Source of the DNA: Ixodes scapularis
Taxonomy: Eukaryota; Arthropoda; Arachnida; Ixodida; Ixodidae
Direction of reading: 5' to 3'
DNA length: 64,000 bases
Assembly (NCBI RefSeq): GCF_016920785.2
Contig: NW_024609884.1
Location: 86,172,069 to 86,236,068, forward strand
This document shows positions 49,901 to 59,691 of the stretch, one piece after another. How positions within the stretch are numbered: the stretch's first letter is position 1; every line of letters starts with the position of its first letter. The translations under genes were made by a program, and so were the position numbers. The notes under the pieces were generated by a model, which was given only the letters and a program-made list of their open reading frames with translations, was not told the DNA's origin and made no database searches.

Positions 49901-50076
49901 CTTCTCTGAGAAGCGCCTTCATTAGATACAACACCCCAATGTGCTCCTCGGCTCCTGTAGAACGGCTGTTCTCCTTCGCGTCGCTAATCTTACGCCCGCA
50001 TCGTGGCGGACTTTCAGACCGGCGTTTTGAGCAAATGCTTCTGCTTAAGGCTGCGGTCCCACAAGTGCCATCGTGA
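46926..50076 (+). pseudogene. hAT transposase, five exons, one frameshift
   Basis: Exons by splice signals and phase: 46926-47087, 47301-47538, 47607-47785, 48334-48550 and 48960-50076. Exon 1 codes a BED-type zinc finger (two Cys in ACSFCKATIC; the two His are split by the first intron, LHLK then RVHP). Exon 4 has VATVTDNASNCAKTF and exon 5 has LRCACHTLSLV, both typical hAT transposase core blocks. The C-terminal hAT dimerisation region is clear (SSAPVERLFSFASLILRP, then LSDRRFEQMLLLKAA). A one-base shift near 49160-49185 breaks the frame inside exon 5, so this copy is probably inactive unless that is an assembly error. Confidence 0.88.
48020..48165 (+). repeat. Two tRNA-like sequences in tandem, in hAT intron 3
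   Basis: Two copies of a tRNA-like block start about 70 bp apart, each with an A-box-like stretch (GTAGTTCAGTGTTTAAGAC in the second) and the shared core AAGACATCGGATTCA. The second has a B-box-like GGTTCGTATCG and a CAT triplet where an anticodon would be. Acceptor-stem pairing is poor, so I take them as tRNA-derived SINE heads or decayed tRNA copies, not working tRNA genes. Confidence 0.5.
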
Positions 50077-50228
50077 CCGAAGGGTTTTTCAACCGCCAGG
50101 GCGGCAAAAACGGCAGCAAGCTCTTGCGCGACAATATTACAATAAAGCGACCAGAACGAAAAGACGCAAAACATGGTGCTAAATTGCTGCCTACTTGTAC
50201 GTCTATCTAAAAGTGTCTGTCATTTCTT

Positions 50229-50350
50229 GAGGATTCAGAACGCAAGTAAACTCAAGGGACTAATATGAAAACGAGACAGACACCGACTGCCATGTCTGTC
50301 TCATATTTCTGTGTGTCCCTTCTTCTTACTTGCGTTCTAAATCCTCCTCA
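50229..50350. repeat. Inverted repeat inside the hAT 3' region
   Basis: GAGGATTCAGAACGCAAGTA pairs with the diverged complement at 50325-50348. An inner pair GAGACAGACA and TGTCTGTCTC flanks a loop of about 12 bases. Confidence 0.75.
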
Positions 50351-51165
50351 TGAATGTTAAACCAACACGCTCTCCTGATTCTTTCAATGCCTGTATTTGT
50401 TTTTCGAGCTTCAGCCCCCGACAGCTGCAGTAGGGAGTTTCAGTATATCGTTTTCATTGGATCGATACCACTCCATGCGCGCGCTTCAGAGCATGCTTCG
50501 ATGTGGCAGCGTGAGCTCCCAGTACAAATATCTTTCCCTGAAAACACGATCTACTATAACTCGTTCACACCACATAGTCCGTGTTTCTGAAAAAAACTTG
50601 CGGAGACTAAAACTCAATTATAGATAGAACGTTTTGGTTTGGTAGATTCTGTGGATTTGAAATAGCGTGTATCTTTATACCTCGCTGCTCTCTTGGCTGC
50701 AATATTTTTACGGAGGTTTGTACGTTTGTGTAAACGTTTGAAAAAAAGACGCAATATAACAAACACAAGAATTCAACTGATACCTTTGTTAATTAATCTA
50801 AAGCAATAAGATACACCCATTTTAAAGTACTTCGGATGAGGTTTTAGCGATGTATCGAGGTATCTAAAATACAGTATTCAGTATCTGTATCGGAGATTAG
50901 CTTTGCATCTGTATCTTGTATCGGTATCTCAAATACAATTTTCGCGGGTATCGAGTATCGGTATCGAAGATACAATTTCGAAGTATCTTGCCCACCCCTG
51001 GTACACACCAATGCAGAAACTTGATTTATACAATACTAAATTTGTTGAAAACATATAGACGAAAAACACACAGGCCAGTGAAAGAAGAACTCGAATAATT
51101 AAAGCAATGATACAATCGTACATGAAATAATACATCCAGTTCATAACGAAAAATATCAGCAGTAT

Positions 51166-53445
51166 TCAAAAATCGCCTAGAAAAGTAAGTTCTTTTAATT
51201 CCCTATGTGATAGTGATTCAAAATGGCGACCTTTTCTGTACAAACTATTTAACATGGTGGACAATCTGAAATGGAGCGTCTGATTTAGGTAATTTGTACG
51301 CGTTGGGCGAATCATCCAGGGTTCATTTTGTCTTAGGTTGCGTAGGATGACGCGATGTTTTAGGTTGACTAGTTTAATAAAATGAACATTATTGTGTTGA
51401 AGAGCCCTGCGATACGTTGACAGAAGCTTGTAAGGATACATTTGCTCAACGGTTTTGACATTTAGGGATTTAAATAGTGATTTAGTTGGATGAAGAAATG
51501 GAGTTCCTGAAATTGCACGTACGGCCTTCTTTTGTAATAGATGCAACTTATTCAGATTACTTTTTGTTGTGGTGCCCCATATCAGGTTACAGTAATTTAA
51601 GAGAGAAGAAATTAATGTATTATATATAGTTAATTTAATTCGAGTAGGAAGTAAACTTTTAAATCTTGTAAGCAGGCCTACATTTTTAGATATTTTTGCT
51701 TGCATGTAGTCTATGTGTGCATTCCAGCTCATATCATAAGAAAACAACACACCCAAAGTTTTAATACAATCCACAAACTCAATTTCTTCATTGTTTATTG
51801 TAAGATGAGGTAGGTTATTTATTTTCCTATTTTTGGGCCTAAACAAAATAGCTTTGGTCTTTTTACAGTTTAATTTTAGTTTGTTGTTAAGCGTCCAGGC
51901 GGCGATTTTTTTTAGCACTTCGTGCACTGTAGCAATAGAAGTAGAAAGATTGTTATGGGAGAAAAAAATACTTGTATCATCAGCGTAAATTATCAGCTTT
52001 ACATCATCGCTTTTGGCCACATGCACAATATCGTTTATGTATAGTATAAATAGCAATGGGCCTAAAATGCTACCCTGAGGAACACCCGATTTGATAGAAA
52101 GCCTGTCCGAATGAAAATTCAGAAAAGACACGTATTGATTCCTATTTTCTAAGTATGATTTTATGAGATCGAGTGCTACGCCTCTTATTCCAAAAAATGG
52201 TAATTTGGCAAGTAAAATATCATGATCGATGGAATCAAAGGCTTTTGAGTAATCAAGAAAGACGCCTAGTGTCATCTTTCTTTCGTCAAAATCTTTCACA
52301 ATTTGTTCTTTCTGGTTTAATAAAGCCAATTCGGTAGATCGATGTTTACGAAAACCGAATTGCGCATCGGAAATTAAAGCGTGCTTATCAAGATGTGTTA
52401 TGAGTCTATTGTGTATTAGTTTTTCAAGTGATTTAGAAAAGACAGGAAGGATTGAGATGGGCCTATAGTTATTTATGTCAAGCCTATCACCACCTTTATG
52501 AAGAACACTAATTTTTGATACCTTCATTCTCAGGGGAAAACAGCCTGTTTCTAATGCGAGGTTATATATGTATGTTAAATATGGTGCAATAATATCAATG
52601 ACGTATTTTATAGGTTTTACCTGCATGTTATCAGCGTCGACGCTTTTGCTATTTTTAAGATTTATGACGGTCGAGTAGACTTCTGACTCATCCGTGGGGA
52701 ATAGGAACATCGATTTCGTATACGATACTGGCATGAAATCTAGAACTTTGTTTAGGCAGGACGATGACACACCAGAAGTACCAACATTTACAAAGAAATT
52801 ATTGAAAGCATTTGCCATGTTCACTCCTGTTATTTTAATGGAGTTTATACTTATTTCATGGGGCACGTTTTGAAATGGCTTATGATTCAGTACTGACCGT
52901 ATCTTCTTCCACATAACGTCAGGTTTCTTAGTTTCTAACGGATCGAAAAGATTATTGTAGTAGTCACGCTTAGCATTTCTTAGCAGACTTGTGAGTTTGT
53001 TGCGGTATTTCTTAAAGGTTTCAAGCTTGCTAATTTCTTTTGTTCGTAAAAAATTTTGATATAAATTAGTCTTAACCCGTATCATTGAGAGTAGCTTTGG
53101 CGTGACCCAAGGCCTACGCGACTTCTTAGATGCTTTGAGGTTGACAAAAGGAAAATGTTTACTATAAATTGCACTAAATGTATCGAGGAATAAATTATAT
53201 GAGGAATTTGTTGATTTTGTTGAAAAAAATATGTTGCCAAGATGTCTTTTCAATTTCTTCTCGAAAACTACGCAATTGATCAGGGGTGATAGACTGAATT
53301 TTAACCATTGGAACAGGGTCACTGCGGTTTTTCTGGGAGTGCTCACTGTACAAGCAAAAATAAATGGGAAGATGATCACTGATATCAGTAGAAAGAACAC
53401 CTGATGATACCACCGATTTTTCATAGTTCGTGATGAACAAATCAA
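51166..53445 (-). CDS. LINE ORF2 part 2: reverse transcriptase
   Basis: Open frame of 759 codons; the true LINE-like part begins near 53230 after the frame switch. RT motifs in order: NNYRPISILPVFSKSLEK, AQFGFRKHRST, FLDYSKAFDSIDH, SGVPQGSILGPLLFILYIND, the catalytic YADDTS, and NCKKTKAILF. The Asp pair of YADD is intact. With the endonuclease frame it would form a full-length ORF2 apart from the single slip, so the copy is fairly young. Confidence 0.9.
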   Translation of the reverse strand: MICSSRTMKNRWYHQVFFLLISVIIFPFIFACTVSTPRKTAVTLFQWLKFSLSPLINCVVFEKKLKRHLGNIFFSTKSTNSSYNLFLDTFSAIYSKHFPFVNLKASKKSRRPWVTPKLLSMIRVKTNLYQNFLRTKEISKLETFKKYRNKLTSLLRNAKRDYYNNLFDPLETKKPDVMWKKIRSVLNHKPFQNVPHEISINSIKITGVNMANAFNNFFVNVGTSGVSSSCLNKVLDFMPVSYTKSMFLFPTDESEVYSTVINLKNSKSVDADNMQVKPIKYVIDIIAPYLTYIYNLALETGCFPLRMKVSKISVLHKGGDRLDINNYRPISILPVFSKSLEKLIHNRLITHLDKHALISDAQFGFRKHRSTELALLNQKEQIVKDFDERKMTLGVFLDYSKAFDSIDHDILLAKLPFFGIRGVALDLIKSYLENRNQYVSFLNFHSDRLSIKSGVPQGSILGPLLFILYINDIVHVAKSDDVKLIIYADDTSIFFSHNNLSTSIATVHEVLKKIAAWTLNNKLKLNCKKTKAILFRPKNRKINNLPHLTINNEEIEFVDCIKTLGVLFSYDMSWNAHIDYMQAKISKNVGLLTRFKSLLPTRIKLTIYNTLISSLLNYCNLIWGTTTKSNLNKLHLLQKKAVRAISGTPFLHPTKSLFKSLNVKTVEQMYPYKLLSTYRRALQHNNVHFIKLVNLKHRVILRNLRQNEPWMIRPTRTNYLNQTLHFRLSTMLNSLYRKGRHFESLSHRELKELTFLGDF

Positions 53446-54049
53446 GCATAGAAGATGACGTATTTGTTATTCTTGTAGGATGTGTGATAATATTCGACAA
53501 CCCATTTGAAGCAATAAGATTTGAGAAAGAGATTTTTTGGCCAGAGTTCGAAATCATATCAATGTTGAAGTCACCACCCATGATTACCTTGTAATTGTTA
53601 TCATTGACATAATTGAACAATGTCTCCGCAAAATTAAAAAATGGTATGACCGGAGAATTTGGTGGCCTATATACGACGGAGAGCAGAGTATTTTTGAAAC
53701 GTACAGTTACAACCTCATAAAAATCAGTAATTTCACAGAACGATTCTAATATCTCACAATTTTTTTCATTTTTTACCAACATAGCAACACCACCGCCTAG
53801 CCTATCATTTCTATTTAGGTTGAAATGAGAATATCCCGGAAGCAGAAAGTAATCAGCACTACAACTGTACCACGTTTCAGTTAGCATGACGACGTCAATA
53901 TTCGGTCCAATGCAGTCAAACAAAACAGCGAGGTCATCGTGCTTATTCCTTGCAGATCGAACATTTAGGTGGATAATTGTCATTTGAAATGCAGACTCAT
54001 TCTCAAGTAGATTTTTTAGTTTAAAAGGTGAAATGAAGGATTCAGACAT
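53195..54049 (-). CDS. LINE ORF2 part 1: APE-type endonuclease
   Basis: 284 codons. It has the N-terminal IIHLNVRSARNK block, LTETWY, GGGVAMLVK, YRPPNSP, the GGDFNIDM catalytic block and a C-terminal SDHLPIYF, in the right order for an apurinic-type endonuclease that nicks the target site. The frame ends at about 53195, while the next frame overlaps it. The switch lies near a run of seven T (about 53220-53230), so a one-base slip separates this part from the RT part. Confidence 0.88.
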   Translation of the reverse strand: MSESFISPFKLKNLLENESAFQMTIIHLNVRSARNKHDDLAVLFDCIGPNIDVVMLTETWYSCSADYFLLPGYSHFNLNRNDRLGGGVAMLVKNEKNCEILESFCEITDFYEVVTVRFKNTLLSVVYRPPNSPVIPFFNFAETLFNYVNDNNYKVIMGGDFNIDMISNSGQKISFSNLIASNGLSNIITHPTRITNTSSSMLDLFITNYEKSVVSSGVLSTDISDHLPIYFCLYSEHSQKNRSDPVPMVKIQSITPDQLRSFREEIEKTSWQHIFFNKINKFLI

Positions 54050-54091
54050 CGTTTTTCAAGAGACAACAAAAAAAAAAAAAAAAAATTTTTG

Positions 54092-54452
54092 CTAGCTCGC
54101 CGTTATCTTGCACACGTCATCAGCACACGTTACTTTCAGAAACGGCGTCTGTTCAGCCTTACGAGCAAATATGCTACCGTTTCGGACCCAAACGAATTTC
54201 CAGTTGCATTCCTTCTTTTTTGCTACAGTCACTCCCAGCAGTTTTTTTAGCGCGGGGCAAAGGTGCTCGTTCACATACACAGAGCTACCCGAACTAATGC
54301 CAAGGTCCTCGCAACTGACGCGTCGTTTTTTGGCATGCCCAAGGAAGTTATCTCGCCTGTCCCGGCGTATGAACTGAACAACAATGTTCCTAGCCGTACG
54401 ATCATGATGCACGTACTGTGCATCATGATCAACATACATCAGCTCGCCTGCA
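54092..54452 (-). pseudogene. LINE ORF1 fragment (FP25K-like)
   Basis: In the minus frame about 110 residues precede the endonuclease, with RNIVVQFIRRDRRDNFL and KFVWVRNGSIFARKAEQTPF, a pattern common in ORF1 of tick and insect LINEs and related to the baculovirus FP25K domain. The open frame continues upstream into a poly-C tract (54600-54700), but the start of similarity near 54420 and the matching flanks suggest a 5'-truncated ORF1. Confidence 0.65.
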
Positions 54453-55589
54453 CCTTGACAATTCTTTAGTTTGTGATTGCTTTGGAGGTTTATTTTCCGA
54501 GACGGAATAAACGCCGAGCAAAAAGCACAGAAGCTGACAAAACTTGAGATCGAGGAGCGTTCTACCATACCAGTAGCGCCGGAAGAGAAAAACGGGGGGA
54601 AAAGGTGGGGGGGGGGGGGGGGGGGGGGGGGCGGGGAGGGCTCCAACCTCTCTCTCTCCCGCCCCCCCCCGCCCCCTCACCCCCCCCCCCCCCCCCCAAT
54701 ATTTCGAACTGTTAAAGAAAACAATACGGGGAAAGAGGGCATGGTCGAGCTTATTTTAATCTGAAATTATTTATGCATATGTATAGCTACTGTCGCTCTT
54801 CACTGCATAAAAGGTTGCGTAGATGGTCATTGTTAGAAACTCGTTGTCAGAAGGCACTACTCGTCACATGCTTAGTGGTTCGGAAGTTCAAAGCTGTCTT
54901 TTCGACCTAAATACCTGCGCCGATAGTAAAAAAAAAAAAAAAATAATAAATGCGGGAATAAAAAGCAGGAGAAAAAAAAAAAAACTATCAAGAATTCGTC
55001 GGAAGTGTTCTATTCTTGCATATTCAGAGGTTCAGAACTTCGAAACAAGTTTCTTTTACCAAAATGTGTACAGACTAAAAGAAACACGTCCCAGGAACGT
55101 GAAGCGAAAAAAAAAATGTTTTCGTTTAATGACGTGCTGAACTTAAACACTATTAGATATGTACTGTCTGTGGTGTTAATTTAAATGCGATACCTCAAAC
55201 AACTTAGACGAAAATAAATATCAAGTTTAGGTCATAATTGCATGCAGATACATGTTTGGATATTTCTTCGAAACTCACGTTGAATAACAATCATCACAAC
55301 TTAAGACGGCACTTACCTAGGCTATACATAGATCATTCTTAAAAAAAGTATACCATAAATAGCTCCGGCTGCAGCGTGCTTCAAATGCGGCACAAATGAT
55401 AATCGTCAAAAACCCGTCGTCCTTCCTCGCCCCTTCGGGGATTTATTTCTTTAAACCTAAGCATGCCAGAACATTGAAATAAACGACATTGTCTTTTTTG
55501 TAAGGAACGCAGCACCGCGTGTGAAAGTTCGAGAATAAAAAAATACGAATGTACCCCACTACTTGAAATCAAATGAAACCGTCCGCCGG

Positions 55590-55998
55590 TCTTTCGAAGT
55601 TCGACGAACGTCGAACTTTTGCCCTAAAATTTCGAAGTTCGTCGAACTTCTGACATTTCAGAATTCGAAAGTTCGAAACTTTTCGAATTCTCTAGATAAA
55701 TAAGTTCGAAAATTCGAAATTCATCGAATTTTTTTGGTCAGTCAAGTTCGAAAGTTCGACAAGCATCGAACCTTGCAGCGCAATAAGTTCGAAAGTTCGA
55801 AAAAGATCGAATTTTTTTAGCGTAATAAGTTCGACGGTTCGAAAAGCGTCGAAGTTCTTAGCTTAACAAGTTCGAAAATTCGACCTCCGTCGAATTTTAC
55901 GATATAGACAATTCGAAAAATCGAAATCTTTCGAACCTTTCGAACCGCTTGAATCGATCATCGAAACTTCGATTCGAAAAAAGTTCGCGGCATCCCTA
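55590..55998 (-). repeat. Right end of TTCGAA-repeat element
   Basis: An inverted counterpart of 44899-45412 that ends GTTCGCGGCATCCCTA. It has about nine units with AAGTTCGAAAATTCGA-type cores. The flanking 8-mers (GTAGAAAG on the left, ATGCACAC on the right) do not match, so a target duplication is not visible. Confidence 0.7.
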
Positions 55999-56252
55999 AT
56001 GCACACGGCAACAATCCATCCGTCGACGAATATTTGGATTCGCGTTCGTGGCCAATGAGTGCCCCTGACGGAACTTATCGTCACTTGGGAATGACAAGTT
56101 CTGCGGCGTGCTTAAAAAGCACGGTGGAAGCTAGGAGTCATCGCACCGGTGCCAAAGAATGTTACAACGACTTGATTTCGCGATTCGCCTTTGACTTGAG
56201 GATTAAAGCTAAGAAGGAGAAGTAGAAAAAATCGTTTCATGACCCCTTTAAG

Positions 56253-57482
56253 AGCGTTAGTGTAACTAGGATATGAAACTCCCTAATCAAAATTAGGTGC
56301 CGACAAAGGCTCGTGCAGAGGGCTATTTGTTTTAGGTTTTTGCTTTAGAACAGCTACTGCTGTATACACCTCCACGTGCAGCGAGCGAAACGCATTACTG
56401 AGCTCGCGCACCAGGCACGGGCTCTGAACGCTCATCCAGGGCAGCCTTCGAACGCCGATAGCTGAGTTTTGCTGAAGATCCACGCAAGAGGTAACAAAGA
56501 CACGCTTCGCTCCCAAGTTTCACGCGAAGGTAAATCTATCCTGTATCCTATCCTGATATTAGAGTCATACAATCTATTTCATCCCGCTATTTGAGCGAAC
56601 AATCACCGCTGCATGCCGATAGAACAGAAGCAGTTCTTTGTCGATCCGAGTAACCATCGGCCATGCAGGAACGCTCGTTGACGAACTTCCTCTGTCGCTG
56701 GGTTGAGACGCACAAACGCCTAGATTGCTGTTCAGGTGTGTTTGGCGTTTGATGTCTGATCGCCTACTGAGGGCCATCAGGTATTTGAGCTTAGGTTACG
56801 GGTCCGAAGGAGAGGTTTTCATCCAATCATTGAGAGCCAGGTGCCGAGTCTTATTAAGGCCCATTCACACAGTATACCGTTTCACTAGGTTTAACTACGT
56901 TATGAGGACGCACGTCGAATTGCGACCATGGGTCCCCGGGGCATCGGCGTTTCGAATGAAGCCCCGTTTCTTTCTGCCAAGGGGACATGCAGATGAGAAA
57001 GGAGTTTTCTTCAATTGACGCTCAACATCCTTATAACCTAGACGTGATGTGAAATTTTGAAAACTTTTGAAGTTGGCGTACGGGGCGAGAAACGTCATCC
57101 TAGTACACGGCTCGAGACCGAAACTAACCCGTTGAATTGCTCATGTGGCGTCGATCCCTTTGCTCTCGGCTTGCGTCGCACTGCTCACGTTACCTGAGGC
57201 GTGGGCAGGTGGGTGAGATCGACGTTACTGGCGCGCTTTGGCAGGTTAGTTTCGGTTTGAAGCCGTGCACACAGATGACATTTCTCGTCCCGTAGCGCCG
57301 ACTAGAAATATAGCAATCAGAATTTCACCTCACGGCTAGGGTACAATGAGGACGAGGTCGATTCTCAAATTGCCCCACTTATCGTGACGATTTTCCCACA
57401 TATAATTTCCGCCAGTTCATATAACTTACCTGCACAGACCGCACCAGTGTGCGGGTGCGGTCTTTTTCTATCTGTGAATAAT

Positions 57483-57525
<43 letters not shown>

Positions 57526-57777
57526 CTCTCTGTATAACATAACAGCCACTGAAAATAACAATTTCCACATTAGTTATGAACATAAAAACATCAGGTTGGG
57601 CCTCTAGCAAAATCATTGCAACTTCTGGCGCTCAAGCGAGGCTTACGTGACGCCATAGTGCCATGAATGGCAATGTAATTACTGTCGTTTTTGCATTCTT
57701 AAGAAGCTGTAGCACACGCCCTCAAGACGAAAATATGCCGATATTTAATTACTCTCCGGAACTTGGTAATTCTGCAG
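56253..57777. other. Upstream of the TAF4-like frame, no recognised gene
   Basis: It contains a short GGCCCATTCACACAG motif at about 56861 that resembles the PIF-like MITE ends, and the (AAT)n tract. No other exon with TAF4 similarity was recognised. Confidence 0.4.
57474..57524. repeat. (AAT)n microsatellite
   Basis: About 16 copies of ATA/AAT, nearly perfect. Confidence 0.95.
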
Positions 57778-59691
57778 ATGAACCCTCCAAGGCCGGTGCC
57801 CGGTGAGCCGCGAGCACTCGGGCCCCGAGTATGCCTTGAGAACCCAAGTCGACTGACCTCGCAGCCGTTAGCCACCAGAGCTGGAGGGACAACTTCAGCC
57901 GTCCAGGGTGCCCTTTCGCATCAAAGTGGGGTGACGCGTGACGCCATGCTGGTGAAGACTGAAGGCGGCCAGCTCCAAATGGTGAACATGAGCCCTGCTT
58001 TCAATTCAGGTCCGTCAGAACCAACCCTTATGAGCAGGGAGGCCTTTATACTACGGCCACCACAAGCGCGTGGAGGACAACAAATGTTCCATCAAATGCC
58101 GGCCAGATACACTGCACCTACTCAGATGGCGGGAACGGTGTTGCGGCAGAGGCAGCCAGGACCTGGCATCCTGCCAGGTGTTGAACAAGCAAGGTTAATC
58201 GGCCACGGGACGATGCAACAGCAGGGTGGCTTGAGCCCGCCGACGGTAAGAGCAGGTCACGGCGCGCAGCCATTCCCTGTTCAGACCACTCTAGCCAACC
58301 GTCCCACAGGGACCTCAACCCCGTCTCAGATGTCGCCAGACATGGCAAAAAATAAATGCAAGAACTTCCTCTCCACCTTGATTCGCCTCGCGAGCGCTCA
58401 GCCCGGGCACACTGCCACCAATGTTAGATGTCTCATTCAAGGTCTTATCGACGGAACTATTCAACCGGAATATTTCACGAAGCAGTTGGAGAAGGAGCTG
58501 AACTCTTCCCCACAACCATGTCTCGTTCCTTTCCTTAGGAACAGTCTGCCATATCTGAGGCACTCGCTACTCACGAAAGAGTCGTCTATCGAAGGAGTGC
58601 GCCCGCCAAGAACTGCCGTCCCAATGCCACCGGCGATGACGCCAGCTCAAAGCCTACAAAAAGTTCCCAATTCTCTGTCGATTTTTCCTAGTTCGGCGAC
58701 ACACATGCAAGTTTTGACTCCCAGATCGCTCGCCATGCAGCTTAAAAATCCTTCGAGACTTCAGGCTGTGTTTGCACAACCGCAGAGACTAGTTGCGGCG
58801 TGTTCAGCATCCACTGCGAGTGCGGCAACTGCGAGAAACAGCCTTCTACTATCGAAATCGACCGGACTCGCATCACTCTCAAGTGGGATTCTGCCGGTCA
58901 AAGGAATGCCACCAGTGGTTAGAGATCCCACCGCGATCCTAAGAGAAAAACGAGCCTCTGTGTCGCAAAAGATTGACGATGACATCAATGACGTTGCGGC
59001 GATGGGAGGCGTCAATCTAATTGAGGAAACTCGTAATATTTTGTCGTCAGACGCCGTAGGCACTGAAGTGCGCTCGTGCCAGGAGTACGATTTCCTCTTC
59101 ACGAAGCCACTTCGAAGACGGATAGCAGATATGGCTGCGAAGTACGGTATCAGCGAGATTCCAGACGACGTTCTGGCCCTCGTGTCGCAGGCTACCCAAA
59201 AACGCCTCCGGTCACTCCTGGAGAAACTCATCGTCATCGTTGAGCATCGGCAAGAAAATGTCAGAGTCGACGATCGCTACGATGTCACGCAAGACGTGAG
59301 GGGACAACTGAGGTTCCTGGAGGAAATTGACAAGGTTGCGAAGAGACGACGCAGTGAACAGGAGCGAGAGAATCTGGTTCGCGCGGCAAGGAGTAGCTGC
59401 GTGATGGAAGACCCCGAGCAACTGAAGCTCAAGCACAAGGCGGAAGAATTGCACGAAGCGGACGCGAAAAAGATGCGCCAAGGAGAAGCCAACATCACCG
59501 CGTCGTTAGCAGTCGGATCACGAGAACAGCAAAGCGGCGAGAGCTCGGCTATCACGTGCTCAAGCGCAAGTTCCATGGTTCCGGTGCATCCGCGGTTGAA
59601 GAGGGCCAATGTCAGAGACGTTATTTTCCTCCTGGAGCAAGAGCACGGCAGTCGCCGGAGCGAGTTTTTGTACAAGGCGTACTTGAAATAG
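57778..59691 (+). CDS. Taf4: TAF4-like protein, intronless, probable retrogene
   Basis: TAF4 is a TFIID subunit that pairs with TAF12 and takes part in core promoter recognition in the nucleus. The frame codes 637 residues from the ATG at 57778 (MNPPRPVPGEP). A Pro/Gln/Gly-rich start is followed by a TAFH (NHR1) domain at about residues 190-275, with NKCKNFLSTLIRLAS and NVRCLIQGLIDGTIQPEYF. A low-complexity linker leads to the conserved TAF4 C-terminal domain at about 400-637, with VNLIEETRNIL, a basic helix around DKVAKRRRSEQERENL, and the ending LYKAYLK. The long N-terminal region of ordinary TAF4 is missing. TAF4 genes normally have introns across these domains; here one exon covers both, so a processed copy is the best explanation. 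The frame is intact, which suggests either a young copy or selection. TTCTGCAG directly before the ATG could also be an acceptor for an upstream exon. Confidence 0.85.
   Translation: MNPPRPVPGEPRALGPRVCLENPSRLTSQPLATRAGGTTSAVQGALSHQSGVTRDAMLVKTEGGQLQMVNMSPAFNSGPSEPTLMSREAFILRPPQARGGQQMFHQMPARYTAPTQMAGTVLRQRQPGPGILPGVEQARLIGHGTMQQQGGLSPPTVRAGHGAQPFPVQTTLANRPTGTSTPSQMSPDMAKNKCKNFLSTLIRLASAQPGHTATNVRCLIQGLIDGTIQPEYFTKQLEKELNSSPQPCLVPFLRNSLPYLRHSLLTKESSIEGVRPPRTAVPMPPAMTPAQSLQKVPNSLSIFPSSATHMQVLTPRSLAMQLKNPSRLQAVFAQPQRLVAACSASTASAATARNSLLLSKSTGLASLSSGILPVKGMPPVVRDPTAILREKRASVSQKIDDDINDVAAMGGVNLIEETRNILSSDAVGTEVRSCQEYDFLFTKPLRRRIADMAAKYGISEIPDDVLALVSQATQKRLRSLLEKLIVIVEHRQENVRVDDRYDVTQDVRGQLRFLEEIDKVAKRRRSEQERENLVRAARSSCVMEDPEQLKLKHKAEELHEADAKKMRQGEANITASLAVGSREQQSGESSAITCSSASSMVPVHPRLKRANVRDVIFLLEQEHGSRRSEFLYKAYLK

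Larger units (their letters stand above)
46348..51000 (+). mobile_element. hAT DNA transposon, 4653 bp, with exact 8-bp target duplication
   Basis: The left end reads CAGAGCTGGGCAG and the right end, reverse-complemented, CAGGGGTGGGCAAG, the typical imperfect hAT terminal repeats. It is flanked by the identical 8-mer GTACACAC at 46340-46347 and 51001-51008. Both ends carry many GTATCG/CGATAC subterminal repeats (46360-46500 and 50850-50990). Inside is a five-exon transposase. The element sits in the 3' part of a LINE, which is continuous on both sides once the element is removed. Confidence 0.93.
46148..54418 (-). mobile_element. Non-LTR retrotransposon (LINE), interrupted by the hAT element
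   Basis: Read on the minus strand it holds the end of an ORF1, an endonuclease frame, a reverse transcriptase frame and, after the hAT insertion, a 3' tail of TTTGA repeats (46154-46182). It is probably cut at the 5' end. The 34-bp sequences at 54419-54452 and 46114-46147 agree at 33 positions and may be its target duplication. Removing the hAT leaves about 3.6 kb of LINE. The domain order (ORF1 with an FP25K-like part, APE-type endonuclease, RT) fits the Jockey/CR1 group, but the clade is not certain. Confidence 0.8.
44795..56252. mobile_element. Outer MITE-like pair of ends enclosing a nest of insertions
   Basis: TTAAAGGGACCATGAAATGA begins at 44795, and an inverted, slightly diverged match (TCGTTTCATGACCCCTTTAA) ends near 56251. 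A third partial copy of this end lies near 18352. The simplest reading is one short element later split by larger insertions. The scaffold gap inside means the pairing is not proven. Confidence 0.45.
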
